From assembly GCA_021731365.1 (NCBI GenBank), contig JAKFXL010000015.1, positions 1-64,000 on the forward strand: 64,000 nt of DNA. The letters run 5' to 3'. The notes below the pieces were generated by a model that worked only from the letters and a program-made list of their open reading frames with translations, was not told the DNA's origin and made no database searches. Origin of the DNA: Gammaproteobacteria bacterium (GTDB lineage: Bacteria > Pseudomonadota > Gammaproteobacteria > Tenderiales > Tenderiaceae). Shown piece by piece: positions 52,758-62,208 of the stretch. Each line of letters begins with the position of its first letter. Position 1 is the stretch's first letter. Made by a program: the position numbers and the translations under genes.

Positions 52758-53525
52758 TTAGTCACGTAATCCGTTAAAGGCGCTCACAGCCCAGGATAGG
52801 GATACCCCGGCAAATACGGTCATGATCAGCAGACCAAAGCCGTAGGCCTGATAATCCGGGGTGCCAATCATCACGGCGCGCACTGACTCCACCGCATAAG
52901 TGATTGGATTGATGAGCGATATGGTCTCGATCCAGCCGGGCATAAAGGGCTTGGGCACCATGGCGGTGGAGAGGAACATCAGCGGCAGTGTCATCAAGTT
53001 ACCGATCATCACCAGTGGCTCTTCACGTTGCAGGGTAATGGCAAAGCCGTTAGAGAGTGCGGCAAGGCCTACACCAAGCAGGAAGATACTCAACATTCCC
53101 AGAAACAGATTGACCGGCCCAAGGTTGAGGTTGGCACCGATGGCCCAGGCCACCAGCAGAATGATCAGTGTCTGAATCACCACCTGTACGGCTGAGTGCA
53201 TGACGCGGCTCAGGACAATGGCGATACGCGAGACGGGGGAGACCAACATCTTGTCAACGGTGCCCGCAGTGATCTCACGCAGTAGACTGACCCCTGACCA
53301 GGAGGAGCCAAACAGCGCCGTCATGATCAATACCCCTGGCACAAAAAAGTCGATGTAGCTGCCGCCGCCCGAGCCGGGGGCCGGTGCCTGCACAAAGTTT
53401 TTGAACAGCTGGGTGAAGATCAGCAGCCATAACAGGGGTTGGATCAGCGTAAAGAGCGTCCAGAGCGGCATACGCATGGTGATCTTGGTGTATTTAAGAA
53501 ACAGGTACCAGGTATCAGCTAACAC
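52758..53525 (-). CDS. ABC-2 type transporter permease
   Basis: A 255-residue inner-membrane protein with six predicted helices, of the DrrB/NodJ type. Marks: an N-terminal cytoplasmic helix WYLFLKYTKITMRMPLWTLF, MTALFGSSWSGVSLLREITAGTVDKML, and the late ISLINPITYAVESVRAVMIG, which is the ABC-2 signature. It works with the ATPase gene 54 bases upstream as a dimeric exporter. The substrate is unknown. Confidence 0.92.
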   Translation of the reverse strand: MLADTWYLFLKYTKITMRMPLWTLFTLIQPLLWLLIFTQLFKNFVQAPAPGSGGGSYIDFFVPGVLIMTALFGSSWSGVSLLREITAGTVDKMLVSPVSRIAIVLSRVMHSAVQVVIQTLIILLVAWAIGANLNLGPVNLFLGMLSIFLLGVGLAALSNGFAITLQREEPLVMIGNLMTLPLMFLSTAMVPKPFMPGWIETISLINPITYAVESVRAVMIGTPDYQAYGFGLLIMTVFAGVSLSWAVSAFNGLRD

Positions 53526-53579
53526 AGTTTTCTCTCTCGATTATGCGGTGTGAGGGGTGCGGTGGCACGGGGCCAGGCG

Positions 53580-54950
53580 CTACTTGTTATTATCGTTTTT
53601 GTCAGCGTCCTGACCGCCCAGCCAGTCGCCTTGCTCAGGGGTGCCTTTGCCGTCGGCCTGCCGGTTGCCGCGCCGTTTCAGCGCCTCTTCGCGATAGTGT
53701 TCAGGTGTTTCGACAGGGGTGCCGCTGGCATTAGCCTGCTGTTGCCACTGTTGCCAGTCGCCCGGTTTGGCTGGAGCGGCTTCTGATTGTGCCGGTGTTT
53801 CTGGTGCGGGGGTGGCTGCGGGAGCTGCTGTGGTTGCATCATCGCCTTGCCACTTCTGCATCTGCGCCTGCCAGCCGGCCTTATCCTCATCAGAGCCGCT
53901 CTCTTCGAGCTGGCCCTGCCACTTCTCCCAGTTTTTTTGCCACTTGCCACCACCACCGCCGCCTTTGCCAGCCCACTGGTGCCACCACTCCTCACCCTCC
54001 TCCTCCTTGGTCTCTTCCAGGGTGGTGCCGGTGTATTTGAGGAAGACGTCATCCAGGGTTGGGTGGGCGAGTGACAGTGACTTGATGGTTAGCCCCTTCT
54101 CTTCGGCCAACCGTACAAAACGGGGCACCGCTTCGCCGCCATTGTCGACATAGACGTAGAGATTGTCGTTCTGCCAGACCACGTTTTGCACGGTTGGATC
54201 TTCGTGCATGGCAAAGGTAAACTCACCCACATCTGGCCCCTGACTGGCAAAGGTGAGCATGACGGCATCCCCATGGATGCTGTTTTTAAGTGCCTGAGGG
54301 GTGTCGATTACCTGGATTTTACCCTGGTTGATGATGGCCACCCGGTGGCTCAGGTGGTCCGCCTCTTCCAGATAGTGGGTGGTGAGCAGAATGGTCAGCC
54401 CCTGCTCACGATTGAGTTTGTTGATGTACTGCCAGAGGCTCTGGCGGCTCTTGATATCCAGCCCCAGGGTCGGTTCATCGAGAAACAGGAGCGAGGGGTT
54501 ATGGATCAGCGCCGTGGCGATGTCGAGTTTGCGGCGCATCCCGCCGGAGTAGGTGGTCACCAATCGGTCAAGGGCGTCAGTCAGACCAAAATAGCTGGCC
54601 AGCTCCTCAATCCGTTTTTCAATATCGGCTTTGGCCATGCGGTAGAGATGGCCCTGGGTCATCAGGTTCTCACGCCCCGTCAGGAAGTAGTCAACGCCGG
54701 TCTGTTGTGCCACCAGGCCAATGGCGCAGCGTACTGCCTCCGGGTCAACATCGACATCGTGCCCTGCCACCGTGACACTGCCCTCGTCAAAGCCACTCAG
54801 GGTCGACAGCACACGGATGGTGGTGGTTTTGCCTGCCCCGTTGGGACCAAGCAGGGCGATGATCTCGCCCTGTTTTACCTCCAGCGTCAGGTCGTCGATA
54901 GCCTTGGTGCCGGTGGCAAAAATTTTGGTTAAACCGCTAACTCGGATCAT
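53580..54950 (-). CDS. ABC exporter ATPase with tryptophan-rich C-terminal tail
   Basis: A 456-residue protein starting at the ATG at 54950; an upstream in-frame start would run into tsaD and is rejected. Residues 1-310 are a DrrA-type ATPase: Walker A GPNGAGKT (35-42), signature YSGGMRRKLDIA (about 134), Walker B LLFLDEPTLGLD, and switch His in TTHYLEEADHL. Residues about 314-456 form a low-complexity tail with 11 Trp, runs of Gly and Gln, and Ala/Pro-rich linkers (GEEWWHQWAGKGGGGGGKWQ; PGDWQQWQQQ). Normal DrrA proteins lack this. A similar Trp/Gly-rich stretch occurs in the RND transporter at 46620. Its function is unknown. Confidence 0.92.
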   Translation of the reverse strand: MIRVSGLTKIFATGTKAIDDLTLEVKQGEIIALLGPNGAGKTTTIRVLSTLSGFDEGSVTVAGHDVDVDPEAVRCAIGLVAQQTGVDYFLTGRENLMTQGHLYRMAKADIEKRIEELASYFGLTDALDRLVTTYSGGMRRKLDIATALIHNPSLLFLDEPTLGLDIKSRQSLWQYINKLNREQGLTILLTTHYLEEADHLSHRVAIINQGKIQVIDTPQALKNSIHGDAVMLTFASQGPDVGEFTFAMHEDPTVQNVVWQNDNLYVYVDNGGEAVPRFVRLAEEKGLTIKSLSLAHPTLDDVFLKYTGTTLEETKEEEGEEWWHQWAGKGGGGGGKWQKNWEKWQGQLEESGSDEDKAGWQAQMQKWQGDDATTAAPAATPAPETPAQSEAAPAKPGDWQQWQQQANASGTPVETPEHYREEALKRRGNRQADGKGTPEQGDWLGGQDADKNDNNK

Positions 54951-55073
54951 AGTCTTGTGTAAATCCCGTTTTTCAGGCAATAGCGGAACATTATAGCCCA
55001 ACGATTTGTAATCAAAAGGGATAAAACGGCAAGGCACTGATAAAATAGCCCAAATCACTGTGAAGGCAGAGCC

Positions 55074-56090
55074 ATGCGTATATTGGGAATTGAGAGTTCG
55101 TGCGATGAGACCGGCATCGCTATCTACGATAGCGAACGGGGCTTGGAGGCGCATACCTTATATAGTCAGATAGAGCTGCATCTGGAATATGGCGGTGTGG
55201 TGCCGGAGCTAGCCTCCCGTGACCATGTGCGTAAAACCGTGCCGCTGATCAAACAGCTGCTGGCGGAATCTGGCTTGACGCTGGCGGATCTTGACGGCAT
55301 CGCCTACACCGCTGGCCCCGGCCTGATCGGGGCGCTGCTGGTGGGGGCGGGCATTGGCCGCAGCCTGGCCTGGTCACTCGGCATCCCCGCTGTTGCGGTC
55401 CACCACATGGAGGGGCATCTGCTGGCACCGATGCTGGAGGCAGAGGCCCCGGCGTTTCCCTTTGTGGCCTTGCTGGCGTCGGGCGGCCACACCATGCTGG
55501 TGCAGGTAGAGGGCATTGGCCAATATCAGTTGTTAGGAGAGACGGTAGATGACGCTGCCGGTGAGGCCTTCGATAAAACCGCCAAGTTGTTGGGGCTGGG
55601 ATATCCCGGCGGTCCGGCCATCGCCAAAATCGCCGAGCAAGGCACACCGGGGCGGTTCCGTTTTCCGCGCCCCATGACCAACCGGCCAGGGCTGGAGTTC
55701 AGTTTCAGCGGGCTGAAGACCTTTGCGGTGAATACCTTGGCGGAATCGGCAGGGGATGATCAGAGCAAGGCCGATATCGCCCTAGCCTTTGAGGTGGCGG
55801 TGGCCGAGACCATGGCGATCAAGTGTCGTCGTGCCCTGGAGCAGACCGGCCTGAAACGGCTGGTACTGGCAGGGGGGGTGAGTGCCAATCGCCGTCTGCG
55901 GCAACGGCTAGCGGTGCTGGCTGCCGAGCGCGGTGCCAAGCTCTACTACCCACGGGCCGAGTTTTGCACCGATAACGGTGCCATGATTGCCTATGCAGGG
56001 TGTGCCCGGCTGATGGCGGGGCAGAGTGAGGGGCTGGTCATCCAGGCGCGGGCGCGCTGGCCGTTGGAGCAGCTGTCAGCGGTTACATAG
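55074..56090 (+). CDS. tsaD: tRNA threonylcarbamoyladenosine transferase subunit
   Basis: A 338-residue TsaD/Kae1/Gcp protein that transfers the threonylcarbamoyl group to A37 of ANN-decoding tRNAs, with TsaB and TsaE. Marks: [19 protein letters not shown], the metal-binding HHMEGH (H111, H115), [26 protein letters not shown] and the second-site [12 protein letters not shown]. Usual length. The gene stands alone on the plus strand, divergent from the ABC exporter. Confidence 0.98.
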   Translation: MRILGIESSCDETGIAIYDSERGLEAHTLYSQIELHLEYGGVVPELASRDHVRKTVPLIKQLLAESGLTLADLDGIAYTAGPGLIGALLVGAGIGRSLAWSLGIPAVAVHHMEGHLLAPMLEAEAPAFPFVALLASGGHTMLVQVEGIGQYQLLGETVDDAAGEAFDKTAKLLGLGYPGGPAIAKIAEQGTPGRFRFPRPMTNRPGLEFSFSGLKTFAVNTLAESAGDDQSKADIALAFEVAVAETMAIKCRRALEQTGLKRLVLAGGVSANRRLRQRLAVLAAERGAKLYYPRAEFCTDNGAMIAYAGCARLMAGQSEGLVIQARARWPLEQLSAVT

Positions 56091-56283
56091 CACCGGTTGA
56101 ACAGCTCAGGGTTTGGTGGGTGTTGCCGCTCAGGTCAGGAATCACCCGATCTTCAGAGACGTTATACCAGTCGCGGCAGGCGACAAGTGCGGCGTCAATG
56201 TTGATAAAGGTCCAGAGACGATAACCGTCGCGGGTGATTAGTGATGCACTCTTGTCGGCCCACTCTTTAATATAGAACTCCAT
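56083..56283 (-). CDS. Small conserved-looking protein, function unknown
   Basis: A 66-residue acidic protein ([20 protein letters not shown]...). The ATG is preceded by AGGAGGG at good spacing, which is why I call it in spite of its size. It overlaps the end of tsaD by 8 bases on the opposite strand. Short aromatic-rich strands ([21 protein letters not shown]) suggest a small folded domain. No family is recognised. Confidence 0.6.
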   Translation of the reverse strand: MEFYIKEWADKSASLITRDGYRLWTFINIDAALVACRDWYNVSEDRVIPDLSGNTHQTLSCSTGAM

Positions 56284-56365
56284 AATGCCCTCCTGCTGTT
56301 TTGTTAAGGTCGGGCTATTATGGGGTGAGAGTTTTACGGTTTAGGGTCAGGGGGGTTACGTTTTG

Positions 56366-56575
56366 ATGACAACGGGTAAGACAAAAGTGGCGCTGAGTGT
56401 ATTGGTAATAGTGGTTGGCACAGCACTGATACAGGGGTGCAGCAGTGACAGGGCCAACCGGCTGGCCTATGAGATGATGCAGTCCCGACAGCAGCTGGAG
56501 TGCCAGAGAATCCCAGGGCAAGAGTGTCCCGAGCGTCAGTCATACAACAGCTACCAGCAACAAAAAGGTGAGTAA
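56366..56575 (+). CDS. Small lipoprotein
   Basis: A 69-residue protein. Its signal sequence TTGKTKVALSVLVIVVGTAL ends in the lipobox LIQGC, followed by SSDRANRLAYEMMQSRQQLE and two further Cys (LECQRIPGQECPE), a possible disulfide. The ATG at 56366 is favoured over a TTG 3 bases earlier. It lies just upstream of typA. No function is assigned. Confidence 0.65.
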   Translation: MTTGKTKVALSVLVIVVGTALIQGCSSDRANRLAYEMMQSRQQLECQRIPGQECPERQSYNSYQQQKGE

Positions 56576-56671
56576 AAAGATTTGCGATTGCAGTCGTTGC
56601 GGCTTTTTTGTTCGATTTGCGATATAATCCGCGATCTTTAAAATCCGCACTTCCATTTGAGGCCTCCCGTC

Positions 56672-58489
56672 GTGATCGAGAATCTCCGTAATATCGCCAT
56701 CATTGCTCACGTTGACCATGGTAAGACTACTTTGGTTGACCAGTTGCTTAAACAGTCCAACACCCTCGGCGATCGGGTGCAGTTGGCTGAGCGCGCCATG
56801 GACTCCAACGACCAGGAGCGCGAGCGCGGTATTACCATCCTGGCTAAAAACACTGCCATCAACTGGGGCGAGTATCACATCAACATCGTTGATACCCCGG
56901 GCCATGCCGACTTTGGTGGTGAGGTAGAGCGTGTACTCTCTATGGTTGATTCGGTGCTGCTGCTGGTGGATGCCGTTGATGGCCCAATGCCACAGACCCG
57001 TTTTGTGACCCAGAAGGCACTGGCCCGTGGCCTGAAGCCGATTGTGGTTATCAACAAGGTTGACCGTGACAGCGCCCGTGCCGACTGGGCCTTGGATCAG
57101 ACCTTTGAACTCTTCGACCGCCTTGGCGCCACCGATGAGCAGCTCGACTTCCCAGTTGTTTACGCCTCTGGCCTGAACGGCTTTGCCGGTCTGGAGCCAA
57201 CCGTGCGTAGCGGCGATATGACACCGCTGTTGCAGACCATCGTCGACAAGGTTCATCCACCGCAGGTGGATATTGAAGGGCCCTTCCAGTTGCAGGTATC
57301 GCAGCTCGACTACAACAACTATGTGGGTGTAATCGGGATTGGTCGTATCAGCCGTGGTCGTGTTAAGACCAATACCAATGTTGTTGTTGTGGATGCCGCT
57401 GGCAAACGTCGCAACGCCCGTATCCTTCAGATTTTCGGTTTCCTCGGTCTGGAGCGTATTGAAGTGGCCGATGCCCGTGCCGGTGACATTGTCGCCTTCA
57501 CCGGTGTTGAAGGGCTGCGTATCTCCGATACCTTGTGTGATCCAGGCGCTGTTGAAGCGCTGGTGCCATTGAGTGTTGATCAGCCGACCGTGAGCATGAC
57601 CTTCCAGGTCAACAACTCACCGTTTGCCGGTAAGGATGGCAAGTACGTCACCTCACGGCAGATTCGCGAACGTCTTGATAAAGAGCTGATCCACAACGTC
57701 GCCCTGCGCGTTGAAGATACCGTTGATCCAGACAAGTTCCGCGTCTCCGGTCGTGGCGAGCTGCATCTGTCAGTACTGATCGAAAACATGCGTCGTGAAG
57801 GGTTCGAGCTGGGTGTCTCCCGTCCGGAAGTAATCTTCCGCGAAGTGGATGGCGAAAAGCAGGAGCCGTACGAGCAGTTGACCGTTGACGTAGAAGAGGT
57901 CAACCAGGGCAGCGTAATGGAGAAGCTTGGTATACGCGGCGGCGATCTCAAAAACATGATGCCTGATGGTAAGGGGCGTGTGCGTCTTGACTACATCATG
58001 CCTTCACGTGGTCTGATCGGCTTCCGTACCGAGTTCCTGACGGCTACCCAGGGTACTGGATTGCTGTACAGCGTCTTTGATCACTACGGCCCAATGAAGA
58101 AGGGCTCTTACGGTACCCGTGGTAACGGCGTATTGATCTCCAACGGTGCCGGTAAGGCGCTGACCTTCTCGCTCTTCGCCCTGCAGGATCGTGGTCGTCT
58201 CTTCCTCGGCCATGGTGATGAGGTCTATGAAGGCATGATCATCGGTCTGCACTCACGTGATAACGACCTGGTGGTTAACCCGCTCAAGGGCAAGCAGCTC
58301 ACCAACATGCGTGCCTCAGGTACTGATGAAGCACAGGTGCTGACACCGCCGACGCGCCACACCCTGGAGCAGGCGCTGGAGTTCATCGATGAGGACGAAC
58401 TGGTTGAGGTAACGCCTAACCACATCCGTCTGCGTAAAAAGCAGCTCACCGAAGCTGGCCGCAAGCGTCCTACACGCGCCGGCGCGTAA
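56672..58489 (+). CDS. typA: Ribosome-associated GTPase TypA/BipA
   Basis: A 605-residue translational GTPase. The GTG at 56672 gives [20 protein letters not shown], the usual N-terminus; a TTG 15 bases earlier is rejected, and GAGG sits 12 bases upstream. GTPase motifs: AHVDHGKT (G1), ERGITI (G2), [11 protein letters not shown] (G3) and NKVDR (G4). Domains II, III and V and the BipA-specific C-terminus ([18 protein letters not shown]) are complete. It helps ribosome assembly and stress adaptation. Confidence 0.98.
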   Translation: MIENLRNIAIIAHVDHGKTTLVDQLLKQSNTLGDRVQLAERAMDSNDQERERGITILAKNTAINWGEYHINIVDTPGHADFGGEVERVLSMVDSVLLLVDAVDGPMPQTRFVTQKALARGLKPIVVINKVDRDSARADWALDQTFELFDRLGATDEQLDFPVVYASGLNGFAGLEPTVRSGDMTPLLQTIVDKVHPPQVDIEGPFQLQVSQLDYNNYVGVIGIGRISRGRVKTNTNVVVVDAAGKRRNARILQIFGFLGLERIEVADARAGDIVAFTGVEGLRISDTLCDPGAVEALVPLSVDQPTVSMTFQVNNSPFAGKDGKYVTSRQIRERLDKELIHNVALRVEDTVDPDKFRVSGRGELHLSVLIENMRREGFELGVSRPEVIFREVDGEKQEPYEQLTVDVEEVNQGSVMEKLGIRGGDLKNMMPDGKGRVRLDYIMPSRGLIGFRTEFLTATQGTGLLYSVFDHYGPMKKGSYGTRGNGVLISNGAGKALTFSLFALQDRGRLFLGHGDEVYEGMIIGLHSRDNDLVVNPLKGKQLTNMRASGTDEAQVLTPPTRHTLEQALEFIDEDELVEVTPNHIRLRKKQLTEAGRKRPTRAGA

Positions 58490-58499
58490 CTGCAGTAAC

Positions 58500-58527
58500 G
58501 CCCCTCTCCCCATCGTGGGGGAGGGGC
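58500..58527. other. GC-rich hairpin after typA
   Basis: GCCCCTCTCCCC pairs with GGGGGAGGGGC across a short loop, with one bulge. It lies 11 bases after the typA stop and 43 before the iminopeptidase start. There is no T tract; it may end or slow typA transcription. Confidence 0.45.
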
Positions 58528-58569
58528 TGTATAGTGGAACCCGACCCATCCCCATAAAGGATCAACTCG

Positions 58570-59520
58570 ATGTCCGCGCTCTACCCCCCAATCACCCCTT
58601 ACGTTACCCACCATTTTGATGTTGATGCACCGCATCGCCTCTATGTAGAGGAGTGTGGCAACCCCAAGGGCATACCCGTAGTCTTTCTCCATGGCGGCCC
58701 CGGCTCCGGCTGTGAACCGTATCACCGCAGTTTTTTTGATCCCGAACGTTATCGCATCGTGCTGTTTGATCAGCGCGGTTGCGGCCGCTCAGCGCCACAT
58801 GCTGAATTGGCAGGCAATACCACCCAGGCATTAGTGAGTGACATGGAGTTGATCCGTAACAGACTCGACATCGACAAGTGGGTGGTATTTGGCGGTTCGT
58901 GGGGCTCAACGCTGGGGCTGGTCTATGCCGAGACCCATCCCGAACGGGTGCTGGGGCTGATCCTGCGCGGCATCTTTCTCTGTCGGCCACAGGAGATCCA
59001 CTGGTTCTACCAAGAGGGGGCAAGCCGCCTCTTCCCCGACTATTGGCAGGATTACCTCAAACCAATTCCTGAGGCAGAGCGCAACATGTTGGTGCCGGCT
59101 TTCTACAAACGGCTCACCAGCGACAACGAAGTGGAGCGCATGGCCGCGGCCAAGGCGTGGTCGATCTGGGAGGGGCGCTGCGCCACGCTGTTGCCATCCA
59201 AGGCAGTGACGGATCACTTCGGCGACCCGTTCACCGCCCTGAGTCTGGCGCGCATCGAGTGTCACTACTTCATGAACAACAGCTTCCTGAGTGACAACCA
59301 GATACTCAATGACGCCGATCAATTGCGCGACATCCCCGGCATCATTGTGCACGGTCGTTACGACGTGGTCTGCCCGATAGAAAACGCCTGGCAGTTGCAG
59401 CAGCGCTGGCCTAGCTCAGAGCTACAGATCATTGCCGATTCTGGCCACTCCGCCAGCGAGCCAAATACCACGGCAGCGCTGGTCAAGGCGACCGACGCGA
59501 TGGCGCGCCTGCTGTGCTAA
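58570..59520 (+). CDS. pip: Proline iminopeptidase (alpha/beta hydrolase, S33)
   Basis: A 316-residue alpha/beta hydrolase that removes N-terminal proline from peptides. Marks: the oxyanion HGGPGSGCEP, DQRGCGRSAPHA, nucleophile S110 in GGSWGSTLGL, the acidic residue in VHGRYDVVCP and catalytic His in ADSGHSASEP. Length and motifs fit the Pip family. Its 3' end (ALVKATDAMAR region) recurs as a 32-base near copy after the NHL gene at 62145. Confidence 0.95.
   Translation: MSALYPPITPYVTHHFDVDAPHRLYVEECGNPKGIPVVFLHGGPGSGCEPYHRSFFDPERYRIVLFDQRGCGRSAPHAELAGNTTQALVSDMELIRNRLDIDKWVVFGGSWGSTLGLVYAETHPERVLGLILRGIFLCRPQEIHWFYQEGASRLFPDYWQDYLKPIPEAERNMLVPAFYKRLTSDNEVERMAAAKAWSIWEGRCATLLPSKAVTDHFGDPFTALSLARIECHYFMNNSFLSDNQILNDADQLRDIPGIIVHGRYDVVCPIENAWQLQQRWPSSELQIIADSGHSASEPNTTAALVKATDAMARLLC
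59476..59507 (+). repeat. 32-base direct repeat, copy 1 (inside pip 3' end)
   Basis: It matches 62145-62176 at 29 of 32 bases. The two copies bracket the NHL-repeat gene. In copy 1 it encodes ALVKATDAMAR; the same frame in copy 2 would read ALVKASDAMAR. Confidence 0.8.
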
Positions 59521-59645
59521 GGAACCCCTTTTGCGTCACAGAGACAAAACCCCCTGTTACGGGTATTCTTCGCCCCGACGGTCTGGCCATCAGACCATCG
59601 TTGAGTGTTCGTTTCGAGATTAGATCAATTAGAGAGAACGGTTTT

Positions 59646-62048
59646 ATGAACGGCAGGTCAATTTTTAAAGTTTGGTTTAGTCTTGTTTTCATCACGGCTC
59701 TGGCGCTTGCGGGGTGTAGTGGTGGAGGTGGTGGCACACCAGCTGCCAACGATGCAGGCGGTGACTCGGTCAACAGCTACACCGTGGGTGGTTCGGTCAC
59801 TGGTTTGTCTGGTGCGGTACTGTTGCAAAACAGTGGCGGCGATGACCTCTCCGTCTCGTCCGATGGTAGCTTTACCTTTGCCACGCCGGTCAATGCGGGC
59901 GCGGCCTATGCCGTCACCATCCTAATTCAGCCAGAAGGGCAAACCTGTACTGTCTCAGAGAGTACGGGGGTTATTGCATCGGGCAACATCAGCAATGTGG
60001 TGGTGACATGTGCCGCCACGGCGATTGGTACGCAGATGGGCGGTGCCAGGCAGGGGGTTCCACTTAACCTCGCGACAGCGGTGACTACGCTGGCGGGCGC
60101 GGTGGGGCGCGGTTCAACCGACGCAACGGGCGCCGCTGCCCTCTTCAATTACCCTGACGGCGTAACTAGCGATGGCACACACCTTTTTGTGGCTGATAGG
60201 CAGAACCACACTATCCGCAAGATTGTGATTGCCACGGGTGTGGTGACAACCCTGGCAGGTGTGGCGGGGGAATCCGGTGCAACCGACGGGACGGGCACTG
60301 CCGCCCGGTTCAGTTGGCCTCAAGGTATCACTCACGATGATGCGAACCTCTATGTGGCGGATAGCGAGAACTACACTGTCCGCAAGGTCGTGATCGCCAC
60401 GGGTGTGGTGACTACCCTGGCAGGCAAGGCGGGGTGGTACGGCGCAGACGACGGGGCGGGCACTGCCGCCCGGTTCAGTAATCCTTCCGGTATCACTAGC
60501 GATGGTGTGAACCTCTATGTGGCGGATAGGGAAAGCCACACTATCCGCAAGATCGTGATCGCTACGGGTGTGGTGACTACCTTGGCGGGCGCGGCGAGGG
60601 AATTCGGTGCAACCGACGCAACGGGCACTGCCGCCCGGTTCTATTATCCTTCCGGTATCACTAGCGATGGTACTCACCTCTATGTGACGGACAGCAAGAA
60701 CTACACCATCCGCAAGATCGTGATCGCTACGGGTGTGGTGACTACCCTGGCGGGTACGGCAGGGACATCCGGTTCAACCGACGCGACGGGCACCGCCGCT
60801 CGGTTCAGTTGGCCTCAAGGTATCACTCGCGATGATGCGAACCTCTATGTGGCGGATAGCCAGAACCACACTGTCCGCAAGGTTGTAATCGCCACGGGTG
60901 TGGTAACTACCCTGGCAGGGTCGGCAAGGACATCCGGTTCAGCCGACGCGACGGGCACCGCCGCTCGGTTCGAATCCCCCGTCGGCATCACCACCGATGA
61001 CACCTATCTCTATGTGGTGGATAGCAACAACCACACCATCCGCAGGATCGTGATCGCCACGGGCGTGGTGACCACCTTGGCTGGCACGGCGGGACGTGGT
61101 TCAGCCGACGGAATGGGTGCTGCGGCCAGATTTGATTTTGATGAGACTGCTGGCATCACCACCGATGGCACTTACCTCTATGTGGCAGATTACAGAAACC
61201 ACACCATTCGCAAGATCGTGATCGCCACGGGGGTGGTGACCACCCTGGCGGGTACGGCGGGAGAGTACGGCTCAGCCGATGGGGTGGGTGCGGCGGCCCG
61301 GTTCAATTACCCTTACGGCATCACCACCGATGGTACGCACCTCTATGTGGCGGATACTTACAACAGCACCATCCGCAAGATCGAGATCGCCACGGGGGTG
61401 GTGACAACCTTGGCGGGTACGGCAGGAGAGTACAGCTCAGCCGATGGGGTGGGTGCGGCGGCCCGGTTCAGTGATCCTCAAGGCATCACCACCGATGGCG
61501 CGCATCTCTATGTGGCGGATAGCAGCAACAGCACCATCCGCAAGGTCGTGATCGCCACAGGGGTGGTGACCACCCTGGCGGGTACGGTAGGATTGAGCGG
61601 CTCAACCGATGGGACGGGCGCTGCGGCCCGGTTCTATTACCCTTACGGCATCACCACCGATGGCACGCATCTCTATGTGGCGGATAGCGAAAACAACACC
61701 ATCCGCAAGGTCGTGATCGCAACGGGTGAGGTGACCACTCTGGTGGGTACGGCAGGAGAGTACGGCTCAACCGATGGTACAGGCGCCGCTGCCCGGTTTC
61801 GTTACCCTCAAGGTATCACCAGCGACGGCACACACCTCTACGTGGCGGATAGCAGCAACGGCACCATCCGCAAGATTGTAATCGCCACGGGTGTGGTGAC
61901 TACCCTGGCGGGCACGACGCAGGTATACGGTTCAACCGACGCAGTGGGCGTAGCCGCCCGGTTTAATCAGCCTTACGGCATCACCACCGATGGTATTGAC
62001 CTCTATGTGACGGATAGCGAGAACAACACTATCCGCAGGATTCAGTAA
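59646..62048 (+). CDS. Lipoprotein with 12 NHL-type beta-propeller repeats
   Basis: An 800-residue lipoprotein. The ATG at 59646 gives a signal peptide ending in the lipobox ALALAGC, then a Gly-rich linker and a roughly 90-residue Ig/carboxypeptidase-like beta domain (YTVGGSVTGLSGAVLLQNSG). From about residue 145 there are 12 near-identical repeats of about 55 residues, each VVTTLAGTAG...ARF..P.GIT.DG..LYVAD..N.TIRK.VIATG. Twelve NHL blades could form two six-bladed propellers. It is probably surface- or periplasm-exposed and binds protein or polysaccharide (inference). The high repeat identity points to recent expansion. Confidence 0.88.
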   Translation: MNGRSIFKVWFSLVFITALALAGCSGGGGGTPAANDAGGDSVNSYTVGGSVTGLSGAVLLQNSGGDDLSVSSDGSFTFATPVNAGAAYAVTILIQPEGQTCTVSESTGVIASGNISNVVVTCAATAIGTQMGGARQGVPLNLATAVTTLAGAVGRGSTDATGAAALFNYPDGVTSDGTHLFVADRQNHTIRKIVIATGVVTTLAGVAGESGATDGTGTAARFSWPQGITHDDANLYVADSENYTVRKVVIATGVVTTLAGKAGWYGADDGAGTAARFSNPSGITSDGVNLYVADRESHTIRKIVIATGVVTTLAGAAREFGATDATGTAARFYYPSGITSDGTHLYVTDSKNYTIRKIVIATGVVTTLAGTAGTSGSTDATGTAARFSWPQGITRDDANLYVADSQNHTVRKVVIATGVVTTLAGSARTSGSADATGTAARFESPVGITTDDTYLYVVDSNNHTIRRIVIATGVVTTLAGTAGRGSADGMGAAARFDFDETAGITTDGTYLYVADYRNHTIRKIVIATGVVTTLAGTAGEYGSADGVGAAARFNYPYGITTDGTHLYVADTYNSTIRKIEIATGVVTTLAGTAGEYSSADGVGAAARFSDPQGITTDGAHLYVADSSNSTIRKVVIATGVVTTLAGTVGLSGSTDGTGAAARFYYPYGITTDGTHLYVADSENNTIRKVVIATGEVTTLVGTAGEYGSTDGTGAAARFRYPQGITSDGTHLYVADSSNGTIRKIVIATGVVTTLAGTTQVYGSTDAVGVAARFNQPYGITTDGIDLYVTDSENNTIRRIQ
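60085..62046 (+). repeat. Twelve tandem 165-base coding repeats
   Basis: DNA-level tandem repeats that encode the NHL blades. The unit is about 165 bases (one is 168), with phrases such as ATCGCCACGGG and CTCTATGTGGCGGATAGC recurring in nearly every unit. Units 2 and 5, and units 8 to 11, are especially alike. Copy number probably varies between strains by recombination. Confidence 0.9.
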
Positions 62049-62144
62049 CCAGAGGCCACCCTACTGCGTCCTCAATTGCTGCAAACATACCGCCCCGGAG
62101 GGGGCGGTTCTGTTTTTGGGATGTTATGGTTGGCTGGGGAGGTG

Positions 62145-62176
62145 GCGCTGGTGAAGGCCTCCGACGCGATGGCGCG
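62145..62176 (+). repeat. 32-base direct repeat, copy 2 (remnant of pip 3' end)
   Basis: The near copy of 59476-59507, lying in non-coding sequence between the NHL gene and apaH. Confidence 0.8.
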
Positions 62177-62208
62177 GCATTCTTATATATAGTGGGAGCA
62201 ACAATGTT

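Noticed and set aside
53580-55154. Longer start for the ABC ATPase at 55154
   Set aside because: The extra 68 residues overlap the tsaD start region and have no family similarity; MIRVSGLTK at 54950 is the normal N-terminus.
56540-57256. 238-codon minus-strand open frame
   Set aside because: It is antisense to the start of typA and shows no family features.
60085-62046. Regular repeats that could suggest a CRISPR array
   Set aside because: The units are 165 bases, code in one continuous frame for NHL blades, and have no spacer pattern or cas genes.
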